DNA from: Desulfobacteraceae bacterium
GTDB lineage: Bacteria; Desulfobacterota; Desulfobacteria; Desulfobacterales; Desulfobacteraceae
Length of the DNA: 64,000 bases
Direction of reading: 5' to 3'
NCBI GenBank assembly: GCA_004796375.1
Contig: QZLA01000306.1
Location: forward strand, 36,123 to 100,122
This document shows, in pieces, positions 8,978 to 19,089 of this stretch. The notes under the pieces are model-generated. The model made no database searches. It was not told the DNA's origin and saw only the letters and a list, made by a program, of their open reading frames with translations. Position 1 is the first letter of the stretch. Each line of letters opens with the position of its first letter. Both the position numbers and the translations under genes were made by a program.

Positions 8978-9132
8978 TTCCGGCTGTGCTGGATTCGGTC
9001 TGATTCTGATCGGTCGCCTTGTAACAGAAGGCCACGAACCTCGTCAGGTCCGGAAGGAAGCAGCGATAAGTGAATCCTTCTGTGTCATGGATCGATCCCG
9101 GTCATGCAATCTGCTTTTCCGGCCAGCCGGAA
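8978..9132 (+). ncRNA. ffs: signal recognition particle RNA (4.5S/SRP RNA)
   Basis: The nearly invariant apical hairpin of bacterial SRP RNA, GTCAGGTCCGGAAGGAAGCA, is present at 9044-9063. The flanking arms pair: ACAGAAGG at 9024-9031 with CCTTCTGT at 9076-9083. The outermost TTCCGGCTG (8978-8986) is complementary to CAGCCGGAA (9124-9132). The RNA binds Ffh and guides co-translational membrane targeting. The core is certain. The exact ends are not: the mature small form may end near 9110, and TTCCGGCCAGCCGGAA could instead be part of a weak terminator, since T-rich sequence follows from about 9138. Confidence 0.9.
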
Positions 9133-9168
9133 CGCCTTCCTTTTTATATCTACCCCCGTTTTTATATC

Positions 9169-9196
9169 TTGACATGATTTCAAACAGACTTATTTT
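9169..9196 (+). promoter_or_regulatory. candidate promoter of grpE-dnaK
   Basis: TTGACA at 9169-9174 is followed after 16 nt by TATTTT at 9191-9196, about 60 nt before the grpE start. No CIRCE element (TTAGCACTC-N9-GAGTGCTAA) and no clear sigma-32 site was seen, so the heat-shock control of this operon is not evident from sequence. Confidence 0.4.
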
Positions 9197-9257
9197 CAGC
9201 ACATAAATTTAAACGAAAAGCTTTAAAATATAGGGTGATGACAAGCAGGAGAAGACA

Positions 9258-9866
9258 TTGGTTCTGAAAAACAACACCAAAAGCAAAAAAAGCCAACAAT
9301 CAAAAAAGTCGACCGAGAGTAAAAAACCAAAAAAGATGCCGGCTGAGAGTAAAACGCAGGCAGAGGGCGACGAAAAAATCACTGAAACCAACCAACTAGA
9401 GGAGCTCACCGCAGAACTTGCTGCTGAAAAAGATCGTGTATTAAGGGTATCGGCGGAATTTGAAAACTTCAAAAGACGCAAGCAAAAAGAGATCGAAGAT
9501 TTCAGGAAATTTGCCAACGAATCCCTTTTCAAACAGCTCTTGACTGTCGTCGATAATCTGGAACGGGCCATCGATTCCGCTGAAAACGGCAACGCAGATC
9601 CCAAGGATCTGGCCGAGGGGGTAAAACTGACCCACAAGGAAATCCTTAAGATGTTTGATACATTTAACGTCAAACCGATCGATGCCAAGGACAACGCCTT
9701 TGACCCCAATTTCCACCAGGCAGTCACACAGACGGAAACAGATGAGTATCCTGAAAATACCGTTATTAACGAGCTTCAAAAAGGATATTTACTGCATGAT
9801 CGACTGCTCAGACCGTCAATGGTTGTTGTTTCAAAAAGCGTAGAAAAGAAAACAGAAGACGAATAA
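9258..9866 (+). CDS. grpE: GrpE nucleotide exchange factor
   Basis: GrpE promotes ADP release from DnaK. This 202-residue protein has a Lys/Ser-rich N-terminal tail (residues 1-45), a long coiled coil (about 46-110, including RVSAEFENFKRRKQKE) and the conserved C-terminal beta-domain ending in LLRPSMVVVSK. It begins with TTG at 9258. AGGAG lies 6 nt upstream and no in-frame ATG precedes the conserved region, so the rare start is well supported. dnaK follows after 28 nt in the same operon. No dnaJ or hrcA is in the window. Confidence 0.95.
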   Translation: MVLKNNTKSKKSQQSKKSTESKKPKKMPAESKTQAEGDEKITETNQLEELTAELAAEKDRVLRVSAEFENFKRRKQKEIEDFRKFANESLFKQLLTVVDNLERAIDSAENGNADPKDLAEGVKLTHKEILKMFDTFNVKPIDAKDNAFDPNFHQAVTQTETDEYPENTVINELQKGYLLHDRLLRPSMVVVSKSVEKKTEDE

Positions 9867-9894
9867 TATTCTATCAATATGTGGAGGATAACCC

Positions 9895-11814
9895 ATGGGT
9901 AAGACAATTGGAATAGATCTTGGTACAACCAACTCTTGCGTTGCCGTCATGGAAGGCGGTGAATCAAAAATCATTACCAACTCGGAAGGGGGACGGACAA
10001 CACCTTCGATCGTCGCCCTGGCTGAAAGCGGAGAACGGCTGGTTGGCCAGACGGCCAAAAGGCAGGCCATTACCAATCCAGAAAACACCGTATTTGGTGT
10101 CAAACGACTGATCGGCCGGAAATTCAATTCTAAAGAGGTCCAGGATGATATCCCGGTACTTCCCTATAAGCTTGAAGCCGCCTCCAATGGTGATACGCGG
10201 ATCAACCTCAGGGGCAAGCAGCACAGCCCGGCGGAAATATCATCCTTTATCCTGGCCAATATCAAAAAAACCGCTGAAGAATACCTGGGCGAAGAGGTCA
10301 CCAAAGCCGTAATTACAGTTCCCGCATACTTTAATGACTCCCAGCGTCAGGCAACCAAGGATGCCGGTAAAATCGCCGGCCTTGAAGTGGAGCGTATTAT
10401 CAACGAGCCCACTGCCGCAGCCCTGGCATATGGCATGGATAAAAAGTCGGAACAGAAAATTGCGGTATTCGATCTTGGCGGCGGTACCTTCGATGTATCC
10501 GTGCTTGAAATCGGGGATGGGGTGTTTGAAGTGAAGTCCACCTCCGGTGACACCCACCTGGGTGGCGAGGATTTTGACTTAAGAATCATTGACTATGTGG
10601 CTGACGAGTTTAAAAAGGAACAGGGCATTGATATCCGTTCCGATAAAATGGCACTTCAGCGCCTCAAAGAAGCGGCTGAAAAAGCCAAAATGGAACTGTC
10701 CTCCGCCGTGGAAAGCAGCATCAACCTGCCGTTCATCACTGCGGATGCCAGCGGCCCCAAACACCTGGATGTCAAACTGACCCGCGCCAAACTTGAAGCC
10801 CTGGTATCCGACCTTCTGGACAACCTTGAAAAACCCTGTCTGACCGCCCTCAAGGAAGCCAACCTGGGTTCCGGTGGTGTCCATGAGGTGGTTCTGGTCG
10901 GTGGGATGACCCGTATGCCGGCAGTTCAAGACCGTGTTGAGAAAATTTTCGGAAAGAAACCCCATAAAGGCGTAAACCCGGATGAAGTCGTGGCCATGGG
11001 TGCAGCCATCCAGGGCGGCGTACTCCAGGGCGACGTTAACGACGTCCTTCTCCTGGATGTCACCCCGCTCTCTTTGGGTATTGAAACCCTGGGCGGTGTC
11101 ATGACCAAGCTGATTGAAAAGAATACCACCATTCCGACCCGGAAAAGCCAGGTATTCTCCACTGCTGCAGATAACCAGCCGGCAGTATCCATCCATGTTC
11201 TCCAGGGAGAAAGAGAAATGGCGGCCGGAAACAAAACACTGGGTCAGTTTGAACTCTCTGACATCCCGCCGGCACCCAGGGGCGTACCCCAGATCGAAGT
11301 CACCTTTGACATCGATGCCAATGGTATCGTTCATGTATCTGCAAAAGACAAAGCGACCGGAAAAGAGCAGTCCATCCGGATCACTGCCGCGTCAGGCCTG
11401 TCTGAAGAGGAAATTGACAAGATGGTCAAGGATGCGGAACTCCATGCGGAAGAGGACAAGAAGAAACGCGAGCTGGTGGATACCAAGAATACGGCTGACA
11501 GCCTGGTAGACCAGACCGAGAAGACCCTCAAAGAGCATGGCGACAAAGTGGATGAAAGCACCAAGCAGTCCATTGAAACTGCTGTAGAGGAACTCAAGCA
11601 GGTCAAGGACAGCGATGACCTTGAAACCATCAAGCAGAAAATCGAAGCATTGACCCAGGCATCCCATAAGCTGGCTGAAGTCATGTACCAGCAGGCCTCC
11701 CAGGATGGTGCTGCCGGTGCCCAGGGCGCAGAAGACCCGGGAGCAGGGGCGAATCCAGCTGATGATGATGTGGTGGATGCCGATTTTGAAGAGGTTGACA
11801 AAGATAAGAAATAG
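9895..11814 (+). CDS. dnaK: DnaK molecular chaperone (Hsp70)
   Basis: At 639 residues this is the usual DnaK length. All family signatures are visible: [13 protein letters not shown] at the N-terminus, [17 protein letters not shown] near residue 195, [14 protein letters not shown] near 335, and the interdomain linker [19 protein letters not shown] near 390. The substrate-binding domain and helical lid follow, and the tail is acidic ([13 protein letters not shown]). It binds exposed hydrophobic peptides in an ATP cycle stimulated by GrpE and a J-protein. A GTGGAGG ribosome site precedes the ATG. A strong terminator follows. Confidence 0.98.
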   Translation: MGKTIGIDLGTTNSCVAVMEGGESKIITNSEGGRTTPSIVALAESGERLVGQTAKRQAITNPENTVFGVKRLIGRKFNSKEVQDDIPVLPYKLEAASNGDTRINLRGKQHSPAEISSFILANIKKTAEEYLGEEVTKAVITVPAYFNDSQRQATKDAGKIAGLEVERIINEPTAAALAYGMDKKSEQKIAVFDLGGGTFDVSVLEIGDGVFEVKSTSGDTHLGGEDFDLRIIDYVADEFKKEQGIDIRSDKMALQRLKEAAEKAKMELSSAVESSINLPFITADASGPKHLDVKLTRAKLEALVSDLLDNLEKPCLTALKEANLGSGGVHEVVLVGGMTRMPAVQDRVEKIFGKKPHKGVNPDEVVAMGAAIQGGVLQGDVNDVLLLDVTPLSLGIETLGGVMTKLIEKNTTIPTRKSQVFSTAADNQPAVSIHVLQGEREMAAGNKTLGQFELSDIPPAPRGVPQIEVTFDIDANGIVHVSAKDKATGKEQSIRITAASGLSEEEIDKMVKDAELHAEEDKKKRELVDTKNTADSLVDQTEKTLKEHGDKVDESTKQSIETAVEELKQVKDSDDLETIKQKIEALTQASHKLAEVMYQQASQDGAAGAQGAEDPGAGANPADDDVVDADFEEVDKDKK

Positions 11815-11841
11815 CCCCATGTAAAACCGATTGAATATAAT

Positions 11842-11882
11842 CCCGCCGTGTTCTATAGTTGCACGGCGGGATTTTTATTTTT
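11842..11882 (+). terminator. rho-independent terminator of grpE-dnaK
   Basis: The stem CCCGCCGTG / CACGGCGGG (11842-11850 and 11862-11870) is followed by ATTTTTATTTTT. It lies 27 nt after the dnaK stop. Confidence 0.92.
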
Positions 11883-11928
11883 ACACCTGTGAATCAAGAG
11901 GGAATCCTTTACCGGTATGGGTTAACAT

Positions 11929-13518
11929 ATGATCATAACAGAGATACTGGCCAGAAACAGCCGGCTGTTTTCCAGCCGGACCGCGCTCATCGAAAGATGC
12001 CCTGTCGATAACACCCGGCGCTCCATTTCCTGGAAACAGTTCCAGCACCAGGCCAATCAACTGGGGAACGCCTTGTCCGGAAGCGGCATAGAAAAGGGAG
12101 ACCGGGTGGTCATCCTGATGACCAACTGCCTGGAATGGCTGCCGGTCTATTTTGGCGTTCTGTCTACGGGCGCCCTGGCTGTTCCCCTCAATTTTCGTTT
12201 TGAGTCGGACAAGATCGAACTATGCACCGGGATCGCGGAGCCCAAGGCCTTTATTTTCGGACCGGAGTTCATCCAGCGCATTGAAGCAGTCAAATCCTCT
12301 CTGGATCAACATGTGGAACAGTGGATATTCTGCGGTCTGCCATCTGACTGCCCGGACTGGGCCATCCACCTTGATGCGTTTGGCAAGCCCTTTAGCGGTA
12401 AACAAACGCCCCAAGTTTCCATTGAGCTGCTGGATGATGCGGCCCTCTATTTCACCTCCGGCACCACCGGAGATCCCAAAGCCGTACTGCTGACCCACAG
12501 AAATCTTGAACATGCCTGTTATGTAGAAAATAATCACCACGGTCAAACCACTGACGATGTCTTTTTGTGCATCCCTCCCCTGTATCATACCGGGGCCAAA
12601 ATGCACTGGATGGGCAGCTTTCTTGTGGGTGGTACCGGAGTCCTGCTCAAAGGGGTCAGCCCGAAATGGATACTTGAAGCCGTGTCCGAAGAGAAAGCCA
12701 CCATTGTGTGGCTGCTGGTTCCATGGGCCCATGATATCCTCATTGCCATTGAAAATAATGATGTGGAACTGGACCACTATGAGCTGGATCAATGGCGCCT
12801 GATGCACATTGGTGCTCAGCCGGTTCCCCAGGTACTGGTTGAAAAATGGCAGCAGGTATTTCCTTTGCAGGCCTATGATACCAATTACGGTCTTACCGAG
12901 TCTACCGGTCCGGGGTGTGTGCACCTGGGGGTTGCCAATAATCACAAAGTCGGCGCTATCGGGCTTCCCGGGTTTGACTGGGAAGCAAAGATCGTTGATA
13001 AAACCGGTGAGTGTATGCCTTTAAATGAATCCGGCGAACTGGTGGTCAAGGGCCCCGGGGTGATGAAAGCATATTACAAGAACCCTGAGGCCACCCGGAA
13101 AACCTTGAAGAACGGCTGGCTGCTCACCGGTGATGTTGCGCGGTTTGACCGTCACGGATTCATCTGGCTGGTTGACCGGGTCAAGGATATGATCATTTAT
13201 GGCGGAGAAAACATTTTTCCCGTGGAAATCGAGAATTTCTTCATGACCCATGACCGGATCAAGGACATTGCCGTGATCGGCCTTCCGGATGAACGGTTAG
13301 GTGAAATCCCCGTCGGTATCATCTGCCCCAAGCCCGGGGCGGATCTGACCGAACAGGAGATCATCGATTTCCAAAAGGAGCTGCCGCGATACAAGCAGCT
13401 TAGGAAGATCTTTTTCGGTGATGTGCCGAGAAATCCCACCGGTAAGATTGAAAAGCCGAAGCTCAGACGAGTGTATGCACCGGATAAGCGTAAAGATATC
13501 CATAAATTGCTGCGATAA
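11929..13518 (+). CDS. AMP-forming acyl-CoA synthetase / acyl-activating enzyme
   Basis: This 529-residue ANL-superfamily enzyme adenylates a carboxylic acid and transfers it to CoA. The P-loop-like core FTSGTTGDPK lies at 175-184. The A5 region NYGLTESTG and the A7/A8 region GWLLTGDVARFDRHGFIWLVDRVKDMI are present, and the catalytic-lysine motif PTGKIEKPKL sits near the C-terminus. Length and motifs fit a medium/long-chain or aryl-acid ligase; the acid cannot be named. It stands alone between the dnaK terminator and lolA. Confidence 0.88.
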   Translation: MIITEILARNSRLFSSRTALIERCPVDNTRRSISWKQFQHQANQLGNALSGSGIEKGDRVVILMTNCLEWLPVYFGVLSTGALAVPLNFRFESDKIELCTGIAEPKAFIFGPEFIQRIEAVKSSLDQHVEQWIFCGLPSDCPDWAIHLDAFGKPFSGKQTPQVSIELLDDAALYFTSGTTGDPKAVLLTHRNLEHACYVENNHHGQTTDDVFLCIPPLYHTGAKMHWMGSFLVGGTGVLLKGVSPKWILEAVSEEKATIVWLLVPWAHDILIAIENNDVELDHYELDQWRLMHIGAQPVPQVLVEKWQQVFPLQAYDTNYGLTESTGPGCVHLGVANNHKVGAIGLPGFDWEAKIVDKTGECMPLNESGELVVKGPGVMKAYYKNPEATRKTLKNGWLLTGDVARFDRHGFIWLVDRVKDMIIYGGENIFPVEIENFFMTHDRIKDIAVIGLPDERLGEIPVGIICPKPGADLTEQEIIDFQKELPRYKQLRKIFFGDVPRNPTGKIEKPKLRRVYAPDKRKDIHKLLR

Positions 13519-13582
13519 TCCTGTGAAAGCCGTTTTGGTCAAATGATTCGGATAAACCTATGATTCTGAATAAGGAAACCCC

Positions 13583-14251
13583 ATGCCATCCATCAAACAA
13601 CTCATCCTCCCGATACTGATTGCGTGTTTCAGCCTCCTGAACGTTACAGCGTTCGTCTTTGCCCAATCGGATCAGCAGTTGCTGGACCAGTTGATTTCAG
13701 GAATTGAAACCACCTATTCCAACAAGGGCTTCTCAGCAGACTTTAACCAGCTGTCCCGCCTCAACGCACTGGATATCACCGAGAAAGCCAGCGGCAAAGC
13801 ATTTTTCTCGCACCCCGGAAAAATGAAATGGGAGTACCGCTCACCGGATGTCCACCAGGTGATCACCAATGGTCGCACCCTGTGGATCTATAAACCGGAT
13901 GAAAACCAGGTGATCCAGGGGAATGCGGACCGGTTGTTCAAATCCGGAGCAGGCGGCGGGTTCCTGTCAGACATTTCCATGATCCGAAAACACTTTGAGA
14001 TCAAGCTCAAAGAAGCCAATGAACAATCCGTACAGATCGACATGGTATCCCGAACCCAGAACCCGGATATCGCCTCCATTGTGCTGACCGTGGACCGGAA
14101 AACTTTCGAGATCACCCAGGTGGTTACATACAACATGTACGACGATGCCACCCGGTTCGATTTTTCAAATATCCGGTTCGATCAGTTTGATGACAGCCTG
14201 TTCGAATTTGTACCCCCAGCCAAAAGCGATGTCATTCAGATGAGTGAGTAA
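13583..14251 (+). CDS. lolA: LolA outer-membrane lipoprotein carrier
   Basis: LolA is the periplasmic carrier that takes lipoproteins from LolCDE to the outer membrane. The 222-residue precursor has a signal peptide cleaved near FVFA-QS (residue 27). Family features follow: GFSADFNQLSRL, ASGKAFFSHPGKMKWEYRSP, TLWIYKPDENQVI and the C-terminal FDFSNIRFDQFDDSLFEFVPP. The ATG at 13583 has AAGGAAA upstream. It ends just before nadA and probably shares its transcript. Confidence 0.92.
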   Translation: MPSIKQLILPILIACFSLLNVTAFVFAQSDQQLLDQLISGIETTYSNKGFSADFNQLSRLNALDITEKASGKAFFSHPGKMKWEYRSPDVHQVITNGRTLWIYKPDENQVIQGNADRLFKSGAGGGFLSDISMIRKHFEIKLKEANEQSVQIDMVSRTQNPDIASIVLTVDRKTFEITQVVTYNMYDDATRFDFSNIRFDQFDDSLFEFVPPAKSDVIQMSE

Positions 14252-14267
14252 ACCAAAGGAAGATATT

Positions 14268-15164
14268 ATGAAAGAAAGAATCAGAGAACTGGTCAAGGAA
14301 TTAAATGCCATTATCCTGGCACACAATTACCAGCCGCCTGAAATCCAGGACATTGCTGATCTGTGCGGTGACTCACTGGAACTGAGCATCAGAGCGTCCC
14401 AGACCGATGCAGACATCATCGTGTTCTGCGGCGTGATGTTCATGGCTGAAACCGCTTCCATACTCTCACCTGAAAAAACGGTCCTGCTACCGGTTCATGA
14501 TGCAGGATGCCCCATGGCGGACATGGTGGAACCGGGCGCACTTAAAGCCAAAAAAGAGGCGTTGGGCAATCCTCCCGTGGTCACCTATGTCAACTCCACT
14601 GCGGCGGTTAAAGCCCTGTCAGATATCTGCTGCACCTCGGCCAATGTGATCGACGTGGTCAACAGCCTGGATGAAAATGAAGTACTGATGACCCCGGATA
14701 AAAACCTGGCGCAATATGCGGCGGCCCATACGGATAAAACCGTCCATATCTGGGACGGATACTGCCCGTTCCACAACAACCTGACCCGTGAGGATGTACT
14801 TCAGGCCAAGGCCCGCCACCCTCAGGCACTCTTTGTTGCTCACCCGGAGTGTCCGCCTGAGGTACTTGAGATGGCCGATGCCATCCGGTCCACCTCCGGA
14901 ATGATCCGGTTTGCCGGGGAGTCTGATGCAGCATCCTTTATCCTGGGGACTGAAGTGGGGCTGCTCTATCCGATCTCAAAAGCCTATCCGGACAAGCAGT
15001 TTTATGAAACCTCGGATAAGATGTTTTGTACCGACATGAAGAAGATCGGCCTCAAGGATGTGCTCAACAGCCTTGACACCCTGTCTGGCAAGGTAAAGGT
15101 GCCTGAAGAGATCAGAAAAGATGCCATCCGACCGGTTCAGCGGATGATCGACTTGAAGCTCTAA
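14268..15164 (+). CDS. nadA: quinolinate synthase
   Basis: NadA condenses iminoaspartate with dihydroxyacetone phosphate to quinolinate for NAD synthesis, using a [4Fe-4S] cluster. The 298-residue protein shows AHNYQPPEIQDIAD, FCGVMFMAETASILSP, HDAGCPMADM, HPECPPEV, and the last cluster cysteine in MFCTDMKKI. A GTG at 14244 inside the lolA end would add eight residues. The ATG at 14268 has AAAGGAAGA at proper spacing and is preferred. nadB and nadC are not nearby. Confidence 0.95.
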   Translation: MKERIRELVKELNAIILAHNYQPPEIQDIADLCGDSLELSIRASQTDADIIVFCGVMFMAETASILSPEKTVLLPVHDAGCPMADMVEPGALKAKKEALGNPPVVTYVNSTAAVKALSDICCTSANVIDVVNSLDENEVLMTPDKNLAQYAAAHTDKTVHIWDGYCPFHNNLTREDVLQAKARHPQALFVAHPECPPEVLEMADAIRSTSGMIRFAGESDAASFILGTEVGLLYPISKAYPDKQFYETSDKMFCTDMKKIGLKDVLNSLDTLSGKVKVPEEIRKDAIRPVQRMIDLKL

Positions 15165-15170
15165 ACAAAC

Positions 15171-15198
15171 GGGCTGTGCACCGCATGGTGCACAGCCC
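15171..15198. terminator. shared hairpin between convergent nadA and yebC
   Basis: A perfect 12-bp stem, GGGCTGTGCACC / GGTGCACAGCCC, with the loop GCAT lies 6 nt after the nadA stop and 27 nt beyond the yebC stop. T-runs on both sides are weak, but placement between convergent genes fits bidirectional termination. Confidence 0.75.
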
Positions 15199-15224
15199 CA
15201 ATTCTCATCTTGATGACTGTCTGG

Positions 15225-15968
15225 TTATAATGCGTTCAGCACATCGTCCGGTATATCTGCATTGGTATAGAATTTCTGGACATCGTCACAGTCATCCAGT
15301 ACATCCATGAACCTGCACATCTGTTCGGCTTCCCTGCCCTCAACCTTGGTGTAATTCTGAGGCAGCATGGTGATTTCAGCCACCTCGAACTTGATTTCTG
15401 CGCCCTCAAGGGCATCCCTGACCGCATCAAAGTCATCCGGCATGGTAATCACGTCAAACCCGTCACCCTCCTCCTTGATATCCTCGGCACCGGCGTCCAG
15501 TGCCAACTCCATCAGGGTATCCTCATCCGCATCCGCCTTGCTCACGGAGATCAGGCCCTTTTTATCGAACATCCAGGCCACACAGCCATCGGTTCCAACA
15601 TTGCCGCCTGCTTTAGAAAAGGCGTGACGGACCTCGGCAATGGTCCGGTTGCGGTTATCGGTCAGGCACTCCACCAGGACGGCTACCCCGCCGGGTCCGT
15701 AACCCTCGTATACGATCTCTTCATAATCGACACCTTCAAGCTCCCCGGTCCCTTTCTTTATGGCGCGCTCCAGGTTATCCTTGGGCATATTTTGGGCTTT
15801 GGCCTGGTTAATGGCATGTCTCAATCTCGGATTGGCCGCCGGGTCACCGCCGCCCATCCGGGCGGCTACGGTGATCTCCTTGATCAGCTTGGTAAAAACT
15901 TTACCGCGCTTGGCATCTGCCGCCCCTTTTTTATGTTTGATTGATGACCATTTATTATGACCTGCCAT
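15225..15968 (-). CDS. yebC: YebC/PmpR family protein (TACO1-like)
   Basis: This 247-residue protein has the family N-terminus [22 protein letters not shown], split here by its motif order, plus [17 protein letters not shown] and [14 protein letters not shown] in the middle and the acidic C-terminal domain. Members act as transcription regulators or help ribosomes through proline stretches; which applies here cannot be decided. AGGAGG lies upstream. rlmE lies directly upstream on the same strand and radA before that, so the three may be cotranscribed. Confidence 0.95.
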   Translation of the reverse strand: MAGHNKWSSIKHKKGAADAKRGKVFTKLIKEITVAARMGGGDPAANPRLRHAINQAKAQNMPKDNLERAIKKGTGELEGVDYEEIVYEGYGPGGVAVLVECLTDNRNRTIAEVRHAFSKAGGNVGTDGCVAWMFDKKGLISVSKADADEDTLMELALDAGAEDIKEEGDGFDVITMPDDFDAVRDALEGAEIKFEVAEITMLPQNYTKVEGREAEQMCRFMDVLDDCDDVQKFYTNADIPDDVLNAL

Positions 15969-15978
15969 AGATTCCTCC

Positions 15979-16584
15979 TTATTTTTTATCTTTCCCGATA
16001 ATATATATTTCTTTACTGGATTTTCTGCAACTCTCAGGCTTAAATATTTTGCACTGTTTGAATAATTGTTTCACGGTTTTGTTGAATTGATCAAACTCTT
16101 TTCCCTGAAAGATCTTGCAGACAAAATGTCCGTTGGGCTCCAGGTAGTCCTGTGCCACTTTAAGCGCCATTTCACACAACTCAAACGACTTTAAGGCATC
16201 GACATCCTTTCTACCCGTGGTTGCCGGTGCCATATCACTTAGAACGGTGGCAAATCGATCCTGATCAGTGAGCAAACCATTTTCCTCGAGTCTAAGGATA
16301 TCGCCGACCAGTGCAGTGGCCTGTCCCGGAAGAGCGGTTTCCACGGGTTTAAGATCGATCCCGATCACCCGTGCCTGGGGGCCTGCCTGCTGGGCAGCAT
16401 ACAACAGCCACGAGCCCGGCGAACACCCCAGGTCCAGTACGGGTTTGTTTTTCTGGATCACCCTGAATTTTTTCTGGATCTCCATCAATTTATACACCGA
16501 ACGGGCCGGATAATTATCACTCTTCGCCTGTTGTGTCAGATGATCGGCCCATTGCCCGGATTTACCTTTCCTTGATCGTTTCAT
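15979..16584 (-). CDS. rlmE: 23S rRNA 2'-O-methyltransferase (RrmJ/FtsJ)
   Basis: This enzyme methylates U2552 of 23S rRNA in late 50S assembly (family knowledge). The 201-residue protein has the SAM motif [14 protein letters not shown] and a K-D-K-E set in [37 protein letters not shown] and the C-terminal KEIYIIGK. The length is typical. It lies between radA and yebC on the minus strand with short gaps. Confidence 0.95.
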   Translation of the reverse strand: MKRSRKGKSGQWADHLTQQAKSDNYPARSVYKLMEIQKKFRVIQKNKPVLDLGCSPGSWLLYAAQQAGPQARVIGIDLKPVETALPGQATALVGDILRLEENGLLTDQDRFATVLSDMAPATTGRKDVDALKSFELCEMALKVAQDYLEPNGHFVCKIFQGKEFDQFNKTVKQLFKQCKIFKPESCRKSSKEIYIIGKDKK

Positions 16585-16599
16585 CGCTTTTACCCAACC

Positions 16600-17961
16600 T
16601 TAAAACATAATTCCGATGGCCTCTTTGAGAAACCGCACCCCATCGATGACAACCCCGTTGATTTTCGGCATCTGCCCCTTGCTGCTTTTGGGAATGATAC
16701 ACCGTTCAAACCCCATCTTCACCGCCTCCTTGACCCGGGATTCAATATGACTGACCGCACGGATCTCGCCGGTCAGGCCGATCTCACCGATGAGGGTGGT
16801 CTTCTCCGGTACCATCCGGTCCAGAAAACTTCCGGCCAGGGCGGCTGCAATCCCTAAATCGGCGGCAGGTTCCGTGACACGCACCCCGCCGGTGACATTC
16901 ATGAACAGGTCCAGGCCGGCAAGATTCATTCCCAATCGTTTCTCCATGACCGCAACGATCAGGGCCACCCGGTGATGATCCAGGCCCAAAACCGTTCGCC
17001 GCGGATTTCCAAGGCCGCTGCTGGACACCAGTCCCTGGATCTCCACCAGGATGGGCCGTGTGCCCTCCATGCTGGCCGTCACCACAGACCCCGGTGCATT
17101 GACCGACCGTTCCGATAAAAACACTGCCGAGGGGTTGAGCACTTCGGCAAGACCGTTTTCCTTCATTTCAAACACGCCGATCTCATTGGTGGAACCGAAC
17201 CGGTTTTTCACAGCCCTCAGGATCCTGAACACGTGACTTTTATCCCCTTCAAAATAGAGCACGGTGTCCACCATGTGCTCCATGATCCGCGGACCCGCGA
17301 TTGCCCCCACCTTGGTGACATGTCCCACAAGGAAAATGGGAATCCCTTTGGATTTTGAAAGTTTCATGAACTGCATGGAGGCTTCCCGGATCTGGGTCAC
17401 ACTGCCGGGTGTAGAGGAGATATCCGGATGAAAAACCGTCTGGATGGAATCGATCACCACGGCCGTATATTTTCCCTTTTCAATCATGGCCAGGATGCGG
17501 TCGAGATCGGTCTCCGACACCAGGAACATGTCGGATGACTCTGACGCCAGGCGCTGCCCCCGCATTTTCAATTGCCGAATCGATTCCTCGCCGGACACAT
17601 ACAGGGTTTTCTTCTTATTGCGGGCCAGGCTTGACAATACCTGGAGCATGAGTGTGGATTTGCCGATACCCGGATCTCCGCCGATCAGGACCAGGGATCC
17701 GTCAACGATCCCCCCGCCCAGGACCCGGTCAAACTCATCGATACCGGTCATCATACGGAAGGTTTCCTCAAAATCGATGGCATCCATGGGCACGGGCTCG
17801 CTGAGTGCCGCCCCTTTACCTGAGCCGCCCGTACGTGAAATCAGTTTTTCCTCTATAAGGGAATCCCATGCGCCACAGTCGGGGCATCGGCCCATCCACT
17901 TGGGTGACTGCCCCCCGCAGGTCTGGCATCTGAATATGACCCGGTCCGATTTTTTTACCAT
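16600..17961 (-). CDS. radA: DNA repair protein RadA
   Basis: RadA is a RecA-like ATPase that drives branch migration in recombinational repair. The 453-residue protein has the four-cysteine zinc finger (CQTCGGQSPKWMGRCPDCGA), Walker A GGDPGIGKST, the RadA-specific KNRFGSTNE motif and the C-terminal Lon-protease-like domain. The frame is open 17 codons further, to 18012. The ATG at 17961 (MVKKSDRV) has GGAAGG upstream and matches the family start. Confidence 0.96.
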   Translation of the reverse strand: MVKKSDRVIFRCQTCGGQSPKWMGRCPDCGAWDSLIEEKLISRTGGSGKGAALSEPVPMDAIDFEETFRMMTGIDEFDRVLGGGIVDGSLVLIGGDPGIGKSTLMLQVLSSLARNKKKTLYVSGEESIRQLKMRGQRLASESSDMFLVSETDLDRILAMIEKGKYTAVVIDSIQTVFHPDISSTPGSVTQIREASMQFMKLSKSKGIPIFLVGHVTKVGAIAGPRIMEHMVDTVLYFEGDKSHVFRILRAVKNRFGSTNEIGVFEMKENGLAEVLNPSAVFLSERSVNAPGSVVTASMEGTRPILVEIQGLVSSSGLGNPRRTVLGLDHHRVALIVAVMEKRLGMNLAGLDLFMNVTGGVRVTEPAADLGIAAALAGSFLDRMVPEKTTLIGEIGLTGEIRAVSHIESRVKEAVKMGFERCIIPKSSKGQMPKINGVVIDGVRFLKEAIGIMF

Positions 17962-18183
17962 CTGTCCTTCCGTATCAGCGTCATCATTTCCGGTCGTTTT
18001 GTACCGGCACAAAGTGAGGATTTATATCATTTTGCAGGGGTTATGGCAACACCATCCGATCCCTGCCCCATGTGTGACAAAGTATCCGGGATAGCCAACT
18101 ACTAAGGAATACGACGCTGCCTTGACAGCGGCCATCAATGATGAGACAAATTAAGAACAATGTAAATAAAAAGAGGGACCCGC

Positions 18184-18945
18184 ATGGGCAAGCTCAGGCT
18201 AAGATATCGGTTGGTTATCCTGGTTACCGGCGTTTTTCTGCTGTTGCCGGCACCCTGCTTTTCGAGTCAGTCACTGGTTGCGGTGATTGAAGTCTGGCCG
18301 CCATTCCGGATTGAATCCCCAAAAAGCCCCCATGGTTTTACCGGAATTGATATAGACATTCTGGATGGCCTTGCAAAGCACCTGGGTTGTAACATTGAGG
18401 TTCAGCGCCACCCGTTTGCAAGAGGCCTTGAGATGATCAGGGCGGGTAAGGCCGACTTGACGACCGGAATTGCGCATACTGAAGCGCGCGCCGAATTCAT
18501 CCGGTATGTACCGACCTCCTATTTTGCGGTGACACCGGTATTCTATACTCAAACCGGCAGGGGCGATATTGTTTCAACCTATAATGACCTGTATCGATAC
18601 AAAATAGGATACTCCATATATTCCGCGTACTTTGAGCCGTTCAATTCAGATACCGGTCTGGATAAGATCGGTATTTCCACCGAAGAGCAGCTGATAAAAA
18701 TGGTGGCGTTGGGACGTATCGACCTGATCATTGGCACGCACCCGAATCTGGCGTGGGATATCAAGAGGTATGGATTTAAAGACAGGGTAGAGCAGGTCCG
18801 GTATATTCCGCCCAAAACCACGCCGATCTTTTTTGGTCTGACCCGTAAAAAAGATAACACCAGGCTGCAGCAAGAGATCGATCAATACCTGAACCAGATC
18901 ATGACAAACGGTGAGCTTGACACCATCATCCAAGCCTATCAATAG
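18184..18945 (+). CDS. periplasmic solute-binding protein, family 3 (amino-acid type)
   Basis: This 253-residue precursor has a signal peptide ending near CFS-SQ (residue 28). The body is a type II periplasmic-binding fold: VIEVWPPFRIESPKSPHGF, GIDIDILDGLAKHLGCNIEV, FARGLEMIRAGKADLTTGI, and the C-lobe segment LGRIDLIIGTHPNLAWDI. Such proteins bind amino acids or similar small solutes for ABC importers or signal to membrane sensors. No permease or ATPase is adjacent, so it may act as an orphan binding protein. Confidence 0.82.
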   Translation: MGKLRLRYRLVILVTGVFLLLPAPCFSSQSLVAVIEVWPPFRIESPKSPHGFTGIDIDILDGLAKHLGCNIEVQRHPFARGLEMIRAGKADLTTGIAHTEARAEFIRYVPTSYFAVTPVFYTQTGRGDIVSTYNDLYRYKIGYSIYSAYFEPFNSDTGLDKIGISTEEQLIKMVALGRIDLIIGTHPNLAWDIKRYGFKDRVEQVRYIPPKTTPIFFGLTRKKDNTRLQQEIDQYLNQIMTNGELDTIIQAYQ

Positions 18946-18951
18946 GCCGAT

Positions 18952-19080
18952 TCATTGACCGGCTTTATCAGAGTGCATGACCGCCATATCCTGGAAGTGA
19001 TGGGCCATGGCTTCAACGCGGACCGAAAGTGCCTGGCCCACATCAAACAGGCCTATTTTATAGAGTTTCTCAACCTTCAA
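18952..19080 (-). CDS. possible small protein (42 aa), unverified
   Basis: In this otherwise gene-free stretch of about 300 nt, the minus strand holds a 43-codon frame starting with TTG, with GGGAG about 6 nt upstream. It contains LYKIGLFDVGQALSVRV and ends HHFQDMAVMHSDKAGQ. The amino-acid mix looks protein-like. An in-frame TGA lies 6 codons before the TTG. No family is recognised. It could equally be the remnant of a longer gene. Confidence 0.3.
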   Translation of the reverse strand: MKVEKLYKIGLFDVGQALSVRVEAMAHHFQDMAVMHSDKAGQ

Positions 19081-19089
19081 GAGCGTCTC

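Noticed and set aside
9133..9257. CIRCE or sigma-32 control of grpE-dnaK
   Set aside because: No TTAGCACTC/GAGTGCTAA pair and no convincing heat-shock promoter was visible; only a sigma-70-like candidate is reported.
10579..11334. Minus-strand frame of 251 codons inside dnaK
   Set aside because: Antisense frames in dnaK genes are a common coding artefact; nothing supports expression.
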